From Mucilaginibacter corticis (GTDB taxonomy: Bacteria; Bacteroidota; Bacteroidia; Sphingobacteriales; Sphingobacteriaceae): 64,000 bases of DNA. The notes under the pieces were generated by a model, which was not told the DNA's origin, did not search any database, and saw only the letters and a program-made list of their open reading frames with translations. The stretch is from assembly GCF_007558865.1 (NCBI RefSeq), contig NZ_VLPK01000001.1, forward strand, positions 1,984,001 to 2,048,000, read 5' to 3'. The position numbers and the translations under genes are program-made. Each line of letters starts with the position of its first letter. Within the stretch, counting starts at the first letter, position 1. Below, in pieces: positions 51,781 through 61,328 of this stretch.

Positions 51781-52779
51781 ATGAAAGTTACAATAGACGG
51801 AATATCAGTAGAAGTACCGGACGGAACATCCATCCTAAACGCCGCAAGGATAATAGGTGGTGATGTGGTGCCGCCTGCTATGTGCTATTATTCTAAACTG
51901 GCCGGTAGTGGTGGTAAATGCCGCACCTGTTTGGTAAAGGTGAGCAAAGGATCAGAGAAAGACCCGCGCCCTATGCCTAAACTGGTAGCTTCATGCCGTA
52001 CCAACGTAATGGACGGTATGGAAGTGCAAAACCTTACCTCGCCCGAAGTTATTGAGGCGCGTAAAGGTGTGGTTGAAATGTTATTGATCAATCACCCGCT
52101 TGATTGCCCGGTATGTGACCAGGCCGGCGAGTGCCATTTACAGGATCTTGGCTTTGAACATGGTGCAGTTAAAACCCGTTATGAGTTTGACCGCCGTACC
52201 TTCAACAAAATTGATATCGGCGATAAGATCCAGCTGCACATGACGCGCTGCATACTTTGCTACCGTTGTGTTTATACTGCCGACCAGATCACCGATCATC
52301 GTATCCACGGTATCCTGAACAGGGGCGACCATTCTGAAATCTCAACTTACATACAAGCGGCAGTTGATAACGATTTCTCTGGAAACGTTATTGATGTTTG
52401 CCCGGTAGGCGCGTTAACTGATAAGACATTCCGTTTTAAAAACCGTGTTTGGTTTACCAAGCCGGTTGATGCCCACCGCGATTGCGATCACGAAAAATGC
52501 AATGGTAAGGTAACGCTTTGGTATAAAGGCGAAGACGTGATCCGCGTTACAGCACGTAAAGACGTGTATGGCGAGGTTGAAGAATTTATTTGCAACACCT
52601 GCCGTTTTGATAAAAAGAAAACTGCCGATTGGGTAATTGAAGGCCCGCGCAAGATCTCGCATCACTCGGTTATCAGCTCAAATCATTACGAGACTTTAAA
52701 ACCACTGCCGGTTGTTAAAACCAACCCGGTATTGCAAGAGGCTAATAAAACACAATTTGAACGCGAAACACGCTTATAA
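51781..52779 (+). CDS. nuoG: NADH-quinone oxidoreductase subunit G, short form
   Basis: A 332-residue NuoG holding only the N-terminal Fe-S part. 2Fe-2S ligands Cys35, Cys47, Cys50 and Cys72 (N1b), His105 with Cys109, Cys112 and Cys118 (N5), Cys157, Cys160, Cys163 and Cys207 (N4), and four more cysteines (235, 240, 271, 274) at the start of the lost molybdopterin-like domain. The rest of that domain, about 500 residues in E. coli NuoG, is absent. This appears normal for Bacteroidota. A GTG two codons upstream (51775) is an alternative start. Confidence 0.95.
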   Translation: MKVTIDGISVEVPDGTSILNAARIIGGDVVPPAMCYYSKLAGSGGKCRTCLVKVSKGSEKDPRPMPKLVASCRTNVMDGMEVQNLTSPEVIEARKGVVEMLLINHPLDCPVCDQAGECHLQDLGFEHGAVKTRYEFDRRTFNKIDIGDKIQLHMTRCILCYRCVYTADQITDHRIHGILNRGDHSEISTYIQAAVDNDFSGNVIDVCPVGALTDKTFRFKNRVWFTKPVDAHRDCDHEKCNGKVTLWYKGEDVIRVTARKDVYGEVEEFICNTCRFDKKKTADWVIEGPRKISHHSVISSNHYETLKPLPVVKTNPVLQEANKTQFERETRL

Positions 52780-53813
52780 TGGAATTAGCAGACATCATAG
52801 TTAAATTTATATTAGTTGTTATCATCTTCGCGATAAGCCTGGTGGTAGCAATGTATTCTACCTATGCCGAACGTAAATTGGCAGCATTTTTCCAGGACCG
52901 TGTAGGCCCTAACCGCGCAGGCCCGTGGGGCATATTACAACCCCTTGCCGATGGTGGTAAAATGTTTTTGAAAGAAGAGATCATCCCAACCAATGCCAGC
53001 GGTTTTCTGTTTATCGTGGGCCCGTCACTGGCTATCATGACCGCCTGTATCGGCTCGGCAGTTATTCCATGGGGGCAAAAACTGGTAATTGGCGCACACG
53101 TAATTGACCTGCAGGTTGCAGATATTAACGTAGGGATACTTTATATTTTCGGTGTGGTATCATTAGGTGTTTATGGCATTATGATAGGTGGCTGGGCATC
53201 AAACAACAAATATTCATTGTTAGGTGCTATCCGTGCTGCATCGCAAAATATCAGCTATGAAATTTCAATGGGTTTATCCATCATAGCATTGTTATTGGTT
53301 ACCGGTACTTTAAGCTTACGCGAAATTGCCGAACAGCAACATGGCTGGCACTGGAATGTATTGTATCAGCCGGTTGGCTTTATCCTGTTCCTGATCTGTG
53401 CATTTGCCGAAACTAACCGCTCGCCTTTTGACTTGCCTGAGTGCGAAACCGAATTAGTAGGCGGTTACCATACCGAGTATTCGTCAATGAAACTAGGTTT
53501 CTATCTGTTTGCAGAATACATTAACATGTTCATATCATCGGCAGTAATGGTTACACTTTACTGGGGCGCTTACAACTATCCGTTTATGGATACTGTTGCC
53601 GCCAGCGTGGGCCCAAATGCTGCTGTAATACTGGGCGTTGTTTTAATGTTCGCCAAGATATTTTTATTCATATTCTTTTTCATGTGGGTACGCTGGACGA
53701 TCCCGCGTTTCCGCTATGATCAGTTAATGGACCTGGGTTGGAAAACATTAATTCCATTGGCTATAGCCAATATAGTTGTAACCGGTATAGTTATTACTTT
53801 AATAAACAGATAA
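52779..53813 (+). CDS. nuoH: NADH-quinone oxidoreductase subunit H
   Basis: NuoH (ND1) links the quinone cavity to the proton channels. The 344-residue protein has about eight helices; YAERKLAAFFQDRVGPNRAG near the N-terminus and CAFAETNRSPFDLPECETEL are the family signatures, carrying the acidic residues of the E-channel. Overlaps nuoG by one base. Confidence 0.97.
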   Translation: MELADIIVKFILVVIIFAISLVVAMYSTYAERKLAAFFQDRVGPNRAGPWGILQPLADGGKMFLKEEIIPTNASGFLFIVGPSLAIMTACIGSAVIPWGQKLVIGAHVIDLQVADINVGILYIFGVVSLGVYGIMIGGWASNNKYSLLGAIRAASQNISYEISMGLSIIALLLVTGTLSLREIAEQQHGWHWNVLYQPVGFILFLICAFAETNRSPFDLPECETELVGGYHTEYSSMKLGFYLFAEYINMFISSAVMVTLYWGAYNYPFMDTVAASVGPNAAVILGVVLMFAKIFLFIFFFMWVRWTIPRFRYDQLMDLGWKTLIPLAIANIVVTGIVITLINR

Positions 53814-53814
53814 G

Positions 53815-54312
53815 ATGGAATCGTTAAGTAATAAAAGAAAAGAAGTTAATAATAAGCCACTGAACTTTTTAGAACGTGCTTACCTGCCTGCTATAGGGCA
53901 AGGTTTGTTAATCACCATGAAGCACTTCTGGAAAAAACCAGTTACCATTGCGTACCCGGAAGAAAAACGTGAATTTTCTGAGAACTTCCGTGGCATGCAC
54001 TCGCTTAAACGCGATGAGAATGGTAAAGAGCGTTGCACAGCCTGCGGTTTATGCGCGCTGTCATGCCCTGCCGAAGCGATCACCATGACCGCGGCAGAAC
54101 GCCAGCCCGGAGAAGAAAATTTATATCGCGAAGAAAAATACGCGGCTGTTTATGAAATTAACATGCTGCGCTGTATTTTTTGCGGCCTTTGTGAAGAAGC
54201 CTGCCCTAAAGAAGCTATTTATTTAGATGGTGATATTGTACCGTCTGACTATTTAAGGAAAGATTTTATTTACGGCAAAGACAAATTAGTTGAGGCCCCG
54301 TTAAATCAATAA
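53815..54312 (+). CDS. nuoI: NADH-quinone oxidoreductase subunit I
   Basis: NuoI (TYKY) carries two 4Fe-4S clusters, N6a and N6b. The 165-residue protein has CTACGLCALSCPAEAI and CIFCGLCEEACPKEAI, both intact ferredoxin motifs. One base separates it from nuoH. A 62-base gap with a possible promoter follows. Confidence 0.97.
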   Translation: MESLSNKRKEVNNKPLNFLERAYLPAIGQGLLITMKHFWKKPVTIAYPEEKREFSENFRGMHSLKRDENGKERCTACGLCALSCPAEAITMTAAERQPGEENLYREEKYAAVYEINMLRCIFCGLCEEACPKEAIYLDGDIVPSDYLRKDFIYGKDKLVEAPLNQ

Positions 54313-54322
54313 AGAAGTTTTA

Positions 54323-54330
54323 TACCTTTG
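54323..54330 (+). promoter_or_regulatory. candidate -7 box before nuoJ (TACCTTTG)
   Basis: A TAnnTTTG match in the nuoI-nuoJ gap, 44 bases before the ATG at 54375. It may allow separate expression of the membrane-arm genes. Confidence 0.4.
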
Positions 54331-54374
54331 CCCATCTTAATTTAAAAGGCAGGGTATTTTGTAATAGATAACAA

Positions 54375-54875
54375 ATGAATACATTTTACTTCATCGCGTT
54401 TTTATCCGTATTCTTCTCCATTTTGGTGATCTCTGCCAAAAATCCGGTGCATAGCATACTTTACCTGATATTAACGTTCTTCACGTTCACTATTCACTAT
54501 ATTTTACTGAACGCGCAGTTTCTGGCCATAGTAAACTTTATAGTTTACATGGGCGCTATACTGGTATTGTTCCTATATACGCTGATGCTGATGAACCTGA
54601 ACAAAGATTCAGAACAGCCTAAATCAAGCCTGGTAAAAATAGCGGCAGTAATTGGCGGCGGTTGCTTTTTAATTACCATTATAGCAGCGGTAAAAGCATT
54701 AGCACCGTCTGACTATGTTGTTCTTAAAGATACCAACTTAGGTTTGGTAAAAAACCTGGGGAAAACATTATTTAACGAATATTTATTGCCTTTTGAGGTA
54801 TCATCTGTATTGCTGTTATCGGCAATGGTTGGTGCCGTTTTACTGGCTACTAAAGATCCAAAAGCTACAGCATAA
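54375..54875 (+). CDS. nuoJ: NADH-quinone oxidoreductase subunit J
   Basis: NuoJ (ND6) is a five-helix membrane subunit. The 166-residue protein has NPVHSILYLILTFFTFTIHY and FIVYMGAILVLFLYTLMLMN, with the conserved glycine hinge of helix 3, and EVSSVLLLSAMVGAVLLA near the end. It overlaps nuoK by one base. Confidence 0.95.
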   Translation: MNTFYFIAFLSVFFSILVISAKNPVHSILYLILTFFTFTIHYILLNAQFLAIVNFIVYMGAILVLFLYTLMLMNLNKDSEQPKSSLVKIAAVIGGGCFLITIIAAVKALAPSDYVVLKDTNLGLVKNLGKTLFNEYLLPFEVSSVLLLSAMVGAVLLATKDPKATA

Positions 54876-55204
54876 TGGGAGATTTAATGAGTACCATACA
54901 ATCCGTGCCGCTTAACGCATATATTCTATTAAGCTCGGTTATATTTTCAATAGGTGTTATTGGTGTGTTAGTACGCCGCAACGCTATCGTAATATTTATG
55001 TCGGTTGAGTTGATGCTGAACGCGGTGAACCTGTTATTAACAGCTTTCTCGGTTTATTTAGGCGATGCAAGCGGACAGGTTTTTGTATTTTTTATAATGG
55101 CGCTGGCCGCTGCAGAAGTAGCAATAGGCCTGGCCATTATTGTAATGATCTATCGCAACACTAACTCGATAGACATTAATGTGCTGAACAGGTTGAAATG
55201 GTAA
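54875..55204 (+). CDS. nuoK: NADH-quinone oxidoreductase subunit K
   Basis: NuoK (ND4L) is a three-helix subunit with two conserved glutamates in the proton path. In this 109-residue protein they lie in FMSVELMLNAVNLLLTAF and AAAEVAIGLAIIVMIYR. Start ATG 54875 overlaps the nuoJ stop; a second ATG five codons in gives an alternative. Confidence 0.96.
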   Translation: MGDLMSTIQSVPLNAYILLSSVIFSIGVIGVLVRRNAIVIFMSVELMLNAVNLLLTAFSVYLGDASGQVFVFFIMALAAAEVAIGLAIIVMIYRNTNSIDINVLNRLKW

Positions 55205-55206
55205 AA

Positions 55207-55292
55207 GCCCCCTGCCCCCTGAAGGGGGAGTATGAGGAGCATATAAAATAATATAAAAAAACTCTTGTTCCCCCTTTAGGGGATTAGGGGGC
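55207..55292. repeat. CCCCCT-type palindromic repeat between nuoK and nuoL
   Basis: The segment gccccctgccccctgaaggg with its tail (55207-55230) and tccccctttaggggattagg with its tail (55269-55292) are imperfect inverted repeats around an AT-rich middle. Similar C-run palindromes occur widely in Bacteroidota intergenic regions. It interrupts the operon without an obvious T-run terminator. Confidence 0.72.
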
Positions 55293-55305
55293 AGAATACA
55301 ACAAA

Positions 55306-57210
55306 ATGGAGAAATACATCTGGCTTATTCCTTTATTACCGTTAGCCGGTTTCGTTATTAACGGCCTTGGCCGCAATGTACTTTCAAAAGGCGTTATCGG
55401 CTTTATCGGTAGCCTGTTGGTTTTAATAGCTTTCGGGTTAAGTATCGGCGCTTTTTTTCAGGTTAAGTCATCAGGGCTACCTATCAATGCCGACCTGTTC
55501 ACCTGGTTCTCTGTAGGAGGGTTACATGTTAATTTTTCTTTTTTGGTCGATCAGTTAAGTTCGATCATGTTACTGATCATCACCGGTGTAGGTTTCCTGA
55601 TCCACCTGTATTCAATAGGCTATATGCATGACGATGATGGTTTCGGCAAGTTTTTCGCTTACCTTAACCTGTTTGTTTTCTTTATGCTTTTACTGGTATT
55701 AGGCTCAAACTACCTGGTAATGTTTATTGGCTGGGAAGGCGTAGGGCTTTGCTCTTATTTACTGATCGGTTTCTGGTATTCAAACCCAAGTTATGCAGAC
55801 GCCGCCAAGAAAGCGTTCATCATGAACCGTATTGGCGACCTTGGATTTTTAATAGGCATATTCGTAATATTCAACACTTTTGGTAGCATAGCTTACGCCG
55901 ATGTGTTCAGTAAAGCGGCACATACTCCGGGCGCGCCATTTGTACTGATCACTTTATTGTTATTTATAGGCGCTGTTGGTAAATCAGCACAATTGCCGTT
56001 GTTTACCTGGTTACCTGACGCTATGGCCGGCCCAACCCCGGTATCGGCATTGATACACGCTGCTACCATGGTTACAGCAGGTGTGTACATGATAGCACGC
56101 TCAAACATTTTATTTACGCTTGCGCCGCAAACAATGGAGGTTATTGCCATTATAGGTTTGGCTACTGCAGCATTCGCGGCGTTAATAGCCTTAACGCAAA
56201 CAGATATTAAAAAGGTACTGGCTTATTCAACCGTATCGCAATTGGGTTATATGTTTTTAGGTTTAGGTGTTGGCGCTTATACCGGCGCATTCTTCCACGT
56301 ATTAACGCACGCGTTCTTCAAAGCATTATTATTCCTGGGCGCAGGTTCTGTTATCCACGCCATGGGCGGCGAGCAGGATATGCGCAAAATGGGTGGCTTA
56401 GCCGGTAAGATCAAAATTACCTTTGTCACTATGCTTGTTGGTACTATCGCCATTGCAGGCATCCCACCATTTTCAGGTTTCTTTTCAAAAGACGAAATTC
56501 TGGCTGCGGCCTTTGCACATAGCACTACGTTTTATGTAGTGGGTGTTATTACCGCCATGCTTACCTCATTCTACATGTTCCGGATGATGTACCTTACTTT
56601 TTGGGGTAAATTCCGCGGGACACATGAGCAGGAACATCATTTACATGAGTCGCCGCCAAGTATGACCATCCCGTTAATTGTATTAGCTATATTATCTGCT
56701 ATTGGCGGTATGATAGGCGTACCTGCAGTTATGGGCGGACATCACGAATTAGGCGCTTACCTTGCGCCGGTTTTTGAAGCATCGCACAAGATCCTGGGCG
56801 AGCACGAATTAAGCAGCAGCACAGAGTGGACCTTGATGGGCTTATCTGTTGGCGGCGCTTTAATTGCCATGATATACGCTTATGTAAAATATGTTAAAAG
56901 TGCTGATGTACCGGTTGAAGATAGCGAAGAGCGTCCGTTACTGGCAAACCTGTCATACAATAAGTTTTATGTTGATGAGATCTATGATTTCCTGATCCGT
57001 AAACCACTTGATGCTTTATCAGGCTTCTTCTACAATGTTGTTGACCGCCTGGGTATTGATGGCCTGGTAAATGGTTTGGGTAAAGGTACAATTGAATCGA
57101 GCAAGGGCCTGCGTTTGTTACAGACGGGCAATGTCGGTTTTTATATATTTATGATGGTAGTTGGTATTGTTGCCATTTTACTATACAATTTAAATTTGTT
57201 TTCAAAATAA
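55306..57210 (+). CDS. nuoL: NADH-quinone oxidoreductase subunit L
   Basis: NuoL (ND5) is the distal proton-pumping antiporter-like subunit. The 634-residue protein has the expected series of helices, NYLVMFIGWEGVGLCSYLLI with the conserved Glu, the Lys-bearing GAVGKSAQLPLFTWLPDAMA, and GPTPVSALIHAATMVTAGVY. A long amphipathic C-terminal stretch ends in a final membrane helix, as expected for the lateral helix. Confidence 0.97.
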   Translation: MEKYIWLIPLLPLAGFVINGLGRNVLSKGVIGFIGSLLVLIAFGLSIGAFFQVKSSGLPINADLFTWFSVGGLHVNFSFLVDQLSSIMLLIITGVGFLIHLYSIGYMHDDDGFGKFFAYLNLFVFFMLLLVLGSNYLVMFIGWEGVGLCSYLLIGFWYSNPSYADAAKKAFIMNRIGDLGFLIGIFVIFNTFGSIAYADVFSKAAHTPGAPFVLITLLLFIGAVGKSAQLPLFTWLPDAMAGPTPVSALIHAATMVTAGVYMIARSNILFTLAPQTMEVIAIIGLATAAFAALIALTQTDIKKVLAYSTVSQLGYMFLGLGVGAYTGAFFHVLTHAFFKALLFLGAGSVIHAMGGEQDMRKMGGLAGKIKITFVTMLVGTIAIAGIPPFSGFFSKDEILAAAFAHSTTFYVVGVITAMLTSFYMFRMMYLTFWGKFRGTHEQEHHLHESPPSMTIPLIVLAILSAIGGMIGVPAVMGGHHELGAYLAPVFEASHKILGEHELSSSTEWTLMGLSVGGALIAMIYAYVKYVKSADVPVEDSEERPLLANLSYNKFYVDEIYDFLIRKPLDALSGFFYNVVDRLGIDGLVNGLGKGTIESSKGLRLLQTGNVGFYIFMMVVGIVAILLYNLNLFSK

Positions 57211-57211
57211 A

Positions 57212-58678
57212 ATGACGGTTAGCATATTAATATTTTTGCCGGTACTTGCGGCGCTTGCTGTTCTCTTCTTTAAGAACGAAACTGCAAAACACGCGGCATT
57301 ATTTTTCTCTGTTGTTGAACTGGCAATTGCAGGCGTTTTTCTGGCAAATTTTAAACCCGATGCCAGTACACAGTTTATAATCGATACTCCCTGGATACCT
57401 CAATTTAGTATTTATTTTGATGCCGGTATAGATGGTATAAGTATGGTAATGGTATTGCTTACTACCTTACTTGTCCCACTCATTATTTTAACTACTTATA
57501 AGCACCAATACAAAAACGCCAATGCCTTTTATGCCTTGATATTATTCATGCAGGCAGGTATGCTGGTTGTATTTACAGCCTTAGACGGTTTCTTGTTCTA
57601 CGTAGGTTGGGAAGCGGCGCTGATACCTATTTATTTTATCTGCTCGCTTTGGGGCGGGGAGAACCGGGTGCGTATCACCATTAAGTTTTTCATATACACG
57701 TTTGCTGGTTCACTGTTTATGTTGCTGGGTATTATTTTTCTTTACATACAATCGCCAAACAGTAACTACGATCTGCATGACTTATATGCTGCCGTACAAA
57801 GCCAATATATAACTAACCGCCAGGGTGTAGTATTCTGGGCATTTTTCCTGGCATTTGCTATAAAGATGCCGTTGTTCCCGTTCCATACCTGGCAGCCGGA
57901 TACTTATACCGAAGCGCCATCCGCAGGTACCATGATGTTATCAGGTATTATGCTAAAAATGGGTGTTTATGGTTGTATCAGGTGGTTGATCCCGATCACA
58001 CCAATGGCTATGGTGACTTACCAGCACATGGTTATCATATTGGCAGTAATAGGAATTGTTTATGCTTCGGTTATTGCGTTTACGCAAACTGATGGTAAGC
58101 GTTTGGTAGCTTATTCATCAATAGCGCACGTTGGCTTGATCGCTGCGGGTATATTCGCCTGGAACGCGCAAGGTTTACAGGGATCTATGGTGCAAATGCT
58201 TAGCCACGGTATTAACGTGGTAGGGATGTTCTTTATATGGGATATTATAAGTAGCCGCTTAGGTACCCGTGATATTACTAAACTGGGCGGCATAGCTAAA
58301 GTTGCACCCAAGTTTGCGATCGCTTTTTTAATTATTGTGCTGGGCACAGTGGCATTACCATTAACAAACGGTTTTGTAGGCGAGTTTTTATTATTGAACA
58401 GTGTTTATCAATATAATATATGGTTTGCCGTTATTGCCGGCCTCACCATTATTTTTGGCGCGGTATATATGCTGAGGATGTACAAAAATGTAATGCAGGG
58501 CCAAACCAATGAACTGACCGCGACTTTTGCAGACGTTCATGGTTCAGAAAAAATTGTGCTGTGCATTATTTGCGTATTGATAATTAGCTTGGGGATCTAT
58601 CCGCAGTTTATACTGCACATATCTTCAGCCGCGGTCGAAAATTTATTGCACACTGTAAAAATACCAGGTAAGTTTTAA
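57212..58678 (+). CDS. nuoM: NADH-quinone oxidoreductase subunit M
   Basis: NuoM (ND4), 488 residues, the middle antiporter-like proton pump. It has FLFYVGWEAALIPIYFIC with the key Glu, AIKMPLFPFHTWQPDTYTEA with the Lys, and PSAGTMMLSGIMLKMGVYG. It starts one base after nuoL. Confidence 0.97.
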   Translation: MTVSILIFLPVLAALAVLFFKNETAKHAALFFSVVELAIAGVFLANFKPDASTQFIIDTPWIPQFSIYFDAGIDGISMVMVLLTTLLVPLIILTTYKHQYKNANAFYALILFMQAGMLVVFTALDGFLFYVGWEAALIPIYFICSLWGGENRVRITIKFFIYTFAGSLFMLLGIIFLYIQSPNSNYDLHDLYAAVQSQYITNRQGVVFWAFFLAFAIKMPLFPFHTWQPDTYTEAPSAGTMMLSGIMLKMGVYGCIRWLIPITPMAMVTYQHMVIILAVIGIVYASVIAFTQTDGKRLVAYSSIAHVGLIAAGIFAWNAQGLQGSMVQMLSHGINVVGMFFIWDIISSRLGTRDITKLGGIAKVAPKFAIAFLIIVLGTVALPLTNGFVGEFLLLNSVYQYNIWFAVIAGLTIIFGAVYMLRMYKNVMQGQTNELTATFADVHGSEKIVLCIICVLIISLGIYPQFILHISSAAVENLLHTVKIPGKF

Positions 58679-58680
58679 TC

Positions 58681-60063
58681 ATGAATACTCTAATCGTCAT
58701 ATCTGTTTTACCTATAGTGCTATTGTATTTAGGTTTATATAAAATGCAAAAAGCATTGTTACCTGTAACTGTTATAGGGTTACTTGTTGCATTGGGTTTG
58801 GCAGTAGCAAAATGGCAGGATGCAGCTTTTGCCGCGCCTGAATACCACGGCATGATATTGTTTAATCAATTTTCTATCGCTTTTTCAGCTGTCGCTATTG
58901 TTTTAACTATACTAATACTATTACTTTCTAAAGGATATTTTGAAAAAATAAGTGACCACATAGCCGAGTATTATGCCATCATTTTATTCTCGCTTGCGGG
59001 CATAATTGTAATGGTTTCATATTATAACCTGACCATGTTATTTATCGGCATCGAAATCATGTCGGTAAGTTTATACATATTGGCAGGTATTAAAAAGAAT
59101 GACTTTGCTTCAAACGAAGCCGCGTTAAAATACTTTTTAATGGGCGCGTTTTCTACCGGTTTTTTGCTGTTTGGCTTTACGTTGGTTTACGGCTCAACAG
59201 GTTCATTCGCGCTTGAAGGTATCCAGAAATGGGTATTAGATCATAACCAGATGCCTCCAATGTTGTGCACCGGGGTAATATTGATCCTGGTTGGTTTATG
59301 CTTTAAAGTAGGTGTGGCACCTTTCCACTTCTGGACACCAGACGTGTACGAAGGTTCACCGGCATTGATAACGGCATTCATGTCTACCGTATCAAAAACA
59401 GCCAGCTTCGCGGCATTTTTACGGTTGTTTTCAATATGCTTCCCACTAATCTCAAATATCTGGAGCCCGGCTTTGGTTATCGTAGCAATTTTGACCTTAT
59501 TCATCGGTAACATAACCGCGCTTTACCAGCAAAGCTTTAAGCGCATGCTGGCTTATTCAAGTATATCGCACGCGGGTTATTTATTGTTCGCTATTGTGGG
59601 TTTAGGAGCAAGTTCTGCAAATACCATATTTGTTTACGCTACCGCTTATTCAATTGCCTCTATCGTGGCATTTGGGGCTTTAATATTGGTAACCCAGTCA
59701 ACAGGAAGCGATAGCTTCGATAGCTTTAATGGCCTTGGCAAAAAGAATCCCTTTCTGGCTTTGGTAGTAACTATAGCTATGTTGTCGTTAGCAGGTATAC
59801 CGCTTACCGCAGGCTTTATCGGTAAGTTTTTCACCTTTAACTTAATCATGCGCAAGTATTTGATATTACTGGCTATTGTAGCGGTTATTAACGCTATCAT
59901 CAGTATATTTTATTACTTCAGGGTTATTGTGGCCATGTATTTTCGTGGCGAAGAACGTGAAGAGATCGTGGTGCCGCCGTACTATGTTTTTGTTTTAGGC
60001 TTCGCTGCTTTGGCAACAATAGTTATCGGTGTATATCCGCAGCTGATAAACGGACTTATTTAA
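58681..60063 (+). CDS. nuoN: NADH-quinone oxidoreductase subunit N
   Basis: NuoN (ND2), 460 residues, is the antiporter-like subunit nearest the quinone arm. LTMLFIGIEIMSVSLYILAG carries the Glu, and VGVAPFHFWTPDVYEGSPAL the Lys-adjacent motif. ISHAGYLLFAIVGLG follows. It starts two bases after nuoM and closes the operon. No terminator hairpin is obvious before the next gene. Confidence 0.97.
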   Translation: MNTLIVISVLPIVLLYLGLYKMQKALLPVTVIGLLVALGLAVAKWQDAAFAAPEYHGMILFNQFSIAFSAVAIVLTILILLLSKGYFEKISDHIAEYYAIILFSLAGIIVMVSYYNLTMLFIGIEIMSVSLYILAGIKKNDFASNEAALKYFLMGAFSTGFLLFGFTLVYGSTGSFALEGIQKWVLDHNQMPPMLCTGVILILVGLCFKVGVAPFHFWTPDVYEGSPALITAFMSTVSKTASFAAFLRLFSICFPLISNIWSPALVIVAILTLFIGNITALYQQSFKRMLAYSSISHAGYLLFAIVGLGASSANTIFVYATAYSIASIVAFGALILVTQSTGSDSFDSFNGLGKKNPFLALVVTIAMLSLAGIPLTAGFIGKFFTFNLIMRKYLILLAIVAVINAIISIFYYFRVIVAMYFRGEEREEIVVPPYYVFVLGFAALATIVIGVYPQLINGLI

Positions 60064-60093
60064 TCAGAAATCAAAATCCCGAAATTTGATATA

Positions 60094-60115
60094 ATATTTG
60101 TAGTTTTACAAATAT
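60094..60115 (+). promoter_or_regulatory. perfect hairpin just before dedA
   Basis: Arms atatttgta (60094-60102) and tacaaatat (60107-60115) with a 4-base loop. It overlaps a near -7 box (taatatttg, one base longer than TAnnTTTG) and ends five bases before the ATG at 60121. It may be an operator or a translation-blocking hairpin. Confidence 0.4.
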
Positions 60116-60120
60116 AGTGA

Positions 60121-60756
60121 ATGGAAAATTTTTGGGAACACCTGCAAAATTTAACGGACGCTCAATCCATTTTAAGTAAGGGAGGGTTTTATTTCCTGCT
60201 TATAGTAGTTTTTGCTGAAACAGGTCTTTTTTTCGGTTTCTTTTTACCCGGGGATTATTTGTTATTCCTGGCAGGCCTGTTATGTTCTTCAGGGATGATT
60301 GATGTATCATTAGGTACATTGGTTTTATCTGTTATAGTTGCCGGTATTTTAGGCAACTACACCGGTTACTGGTTTGGTTATCGAACGGGGCCGGTATTAT
60401 TCAGCAAAAACGATTCATTGTTCTTTAAAAAGCGTTATGTAACACTGGCCGAAGAGTTTTACGCAAAACACGGCGGTATGGCATTAGTTTTAGGCAGATT
60501 TTTCCCTATAATAAGAACTTTTGCGCCTATCTTTGCAGGTGTAGTGAAAGTGGATTTTAAAAAATTTACCATCTACAATCTGGCAGGCAGCATAACGTGG
60601 GTAAATACATTCATATTATCCGGTTATTTTTTGGGGAGGCGATACCCTCAACTTAAGGACTATCTGCAATATGTAGTGTTAGGATTAATAATAGTTACAA
60701 CAATTCCGCTTGTTTTTGCTTTCTTTAAAAAACGATTGGCAAGCAGCGATAAATAA
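60121..60756 (+). CDS. DedA family membrane protein
   Basis: A 211-residue inner-membrane protein of the DedA/SNARE-associated family; relatives transport undecaprenyl phosphate or phospholipids and help keep membrane potential. The family segments ETGLFFGFFLPGDYLLFLAG and GRFFPIIRTFAPIFAGV, with the essential Arg, are present, followed by GSITWVNTFILSGYFLGRR. It follows nuoN by 57 bases. The exact substrate is not known. Confidence 0.9.
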   Translation: MENFWEHLQNLTDAQSILSKGGFYFLLIVVFAETGLFFGFFLPGDYLLFLAGLLCSSGMIDVSLGTLVLSVIVAGILGNYTGYWFGYRTGPVLFSKNDSLFFKKRYVTLAEEFYAKHGGMALVLGRFFPIIRTFAPIFAGVVKVDFKKFTIYNLAGSITWVNTFILSGYFLGRRYPQLKDYLQYVVLGLIIVTTIPLVFAFFKKRLASSDK

Positions 60757-60775
60757 AAACAACATAAAAGAATAA

Positions 60776-61321
60776 ATGAGCACACAACATCCCTGGCACC
60801 AGGTTTCTCCGGGTGATAACGTACCCGAAATTGTAAATGCTATCATTGAGATCCCTAAAGGCTCAAAAGCAAAATATGAAATTGATAAAGAATCTGGTTT
60901 ATTAAAACTAGACCGCGTATTATTTTCATCTGTAATGTACCCTGCTAACTATGGCTTTATCCCGCAAACTTATTGTGATGATAAAGATCCATTGGATATC
61001 TTGGTTCTTTGCTCGATAGATGTATTCCCAATGTCTATCATTGAGGCAAAAGTTATTGGCGTAATGCACATGGTTGATAATGGCGAGCAGGATGATAAAA
61101 TTATAGCGGTTGCTAAAAATGACCAGTCCGTAAATTATATTAATGATTTGAACGAGCTGCCTCCGCATGCTATGAAAGAGATAGTACGTTTCTTTAAAGA
61201 TTACAAGGCGCTTGAAGATAAAAAGGTAACGATTGAGCATATGCTTGGCAAAAAATATGCCTATAAAGTAATTAATGAAAGTTTAGAACTTTATAAGTCT
61301 ACTTTCCCTGTGTACCAATAA
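60776..61321 (+). CDS. ppa: inorganic pyrophosphatase, family I
   Basis: Ppa hydrolyses pyrophosphate to two phosphates, driving biosynthetic reactions. The 181-residue protein has [31 protein letters not shown] and the catalytic-Asp signature [10 protein letters not shown], with [20 protein letters not shown] following. Length fits. It starts 19 bases after dedA and is followed closely by the next gene. Confidence 0.96.
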   Translation: MSTQHPWHQVSPGDNVPEIVNAIIEIPKGSKAKYEIDKESGLLKLDRVLFSSVMYPANYGFIPQTYCDDKDPLDILVLCSIDVFPMSIIEAKVIGVMHMVDNGEQDDKIIAVAKNDQSVNYINDLNELPPHAMKEIVRFFKDYKALEDKKVTIEHMLGKKYAYKVINESLELYKSTFPVYQ

Positions 61322-61328
61322 TTAGTAA

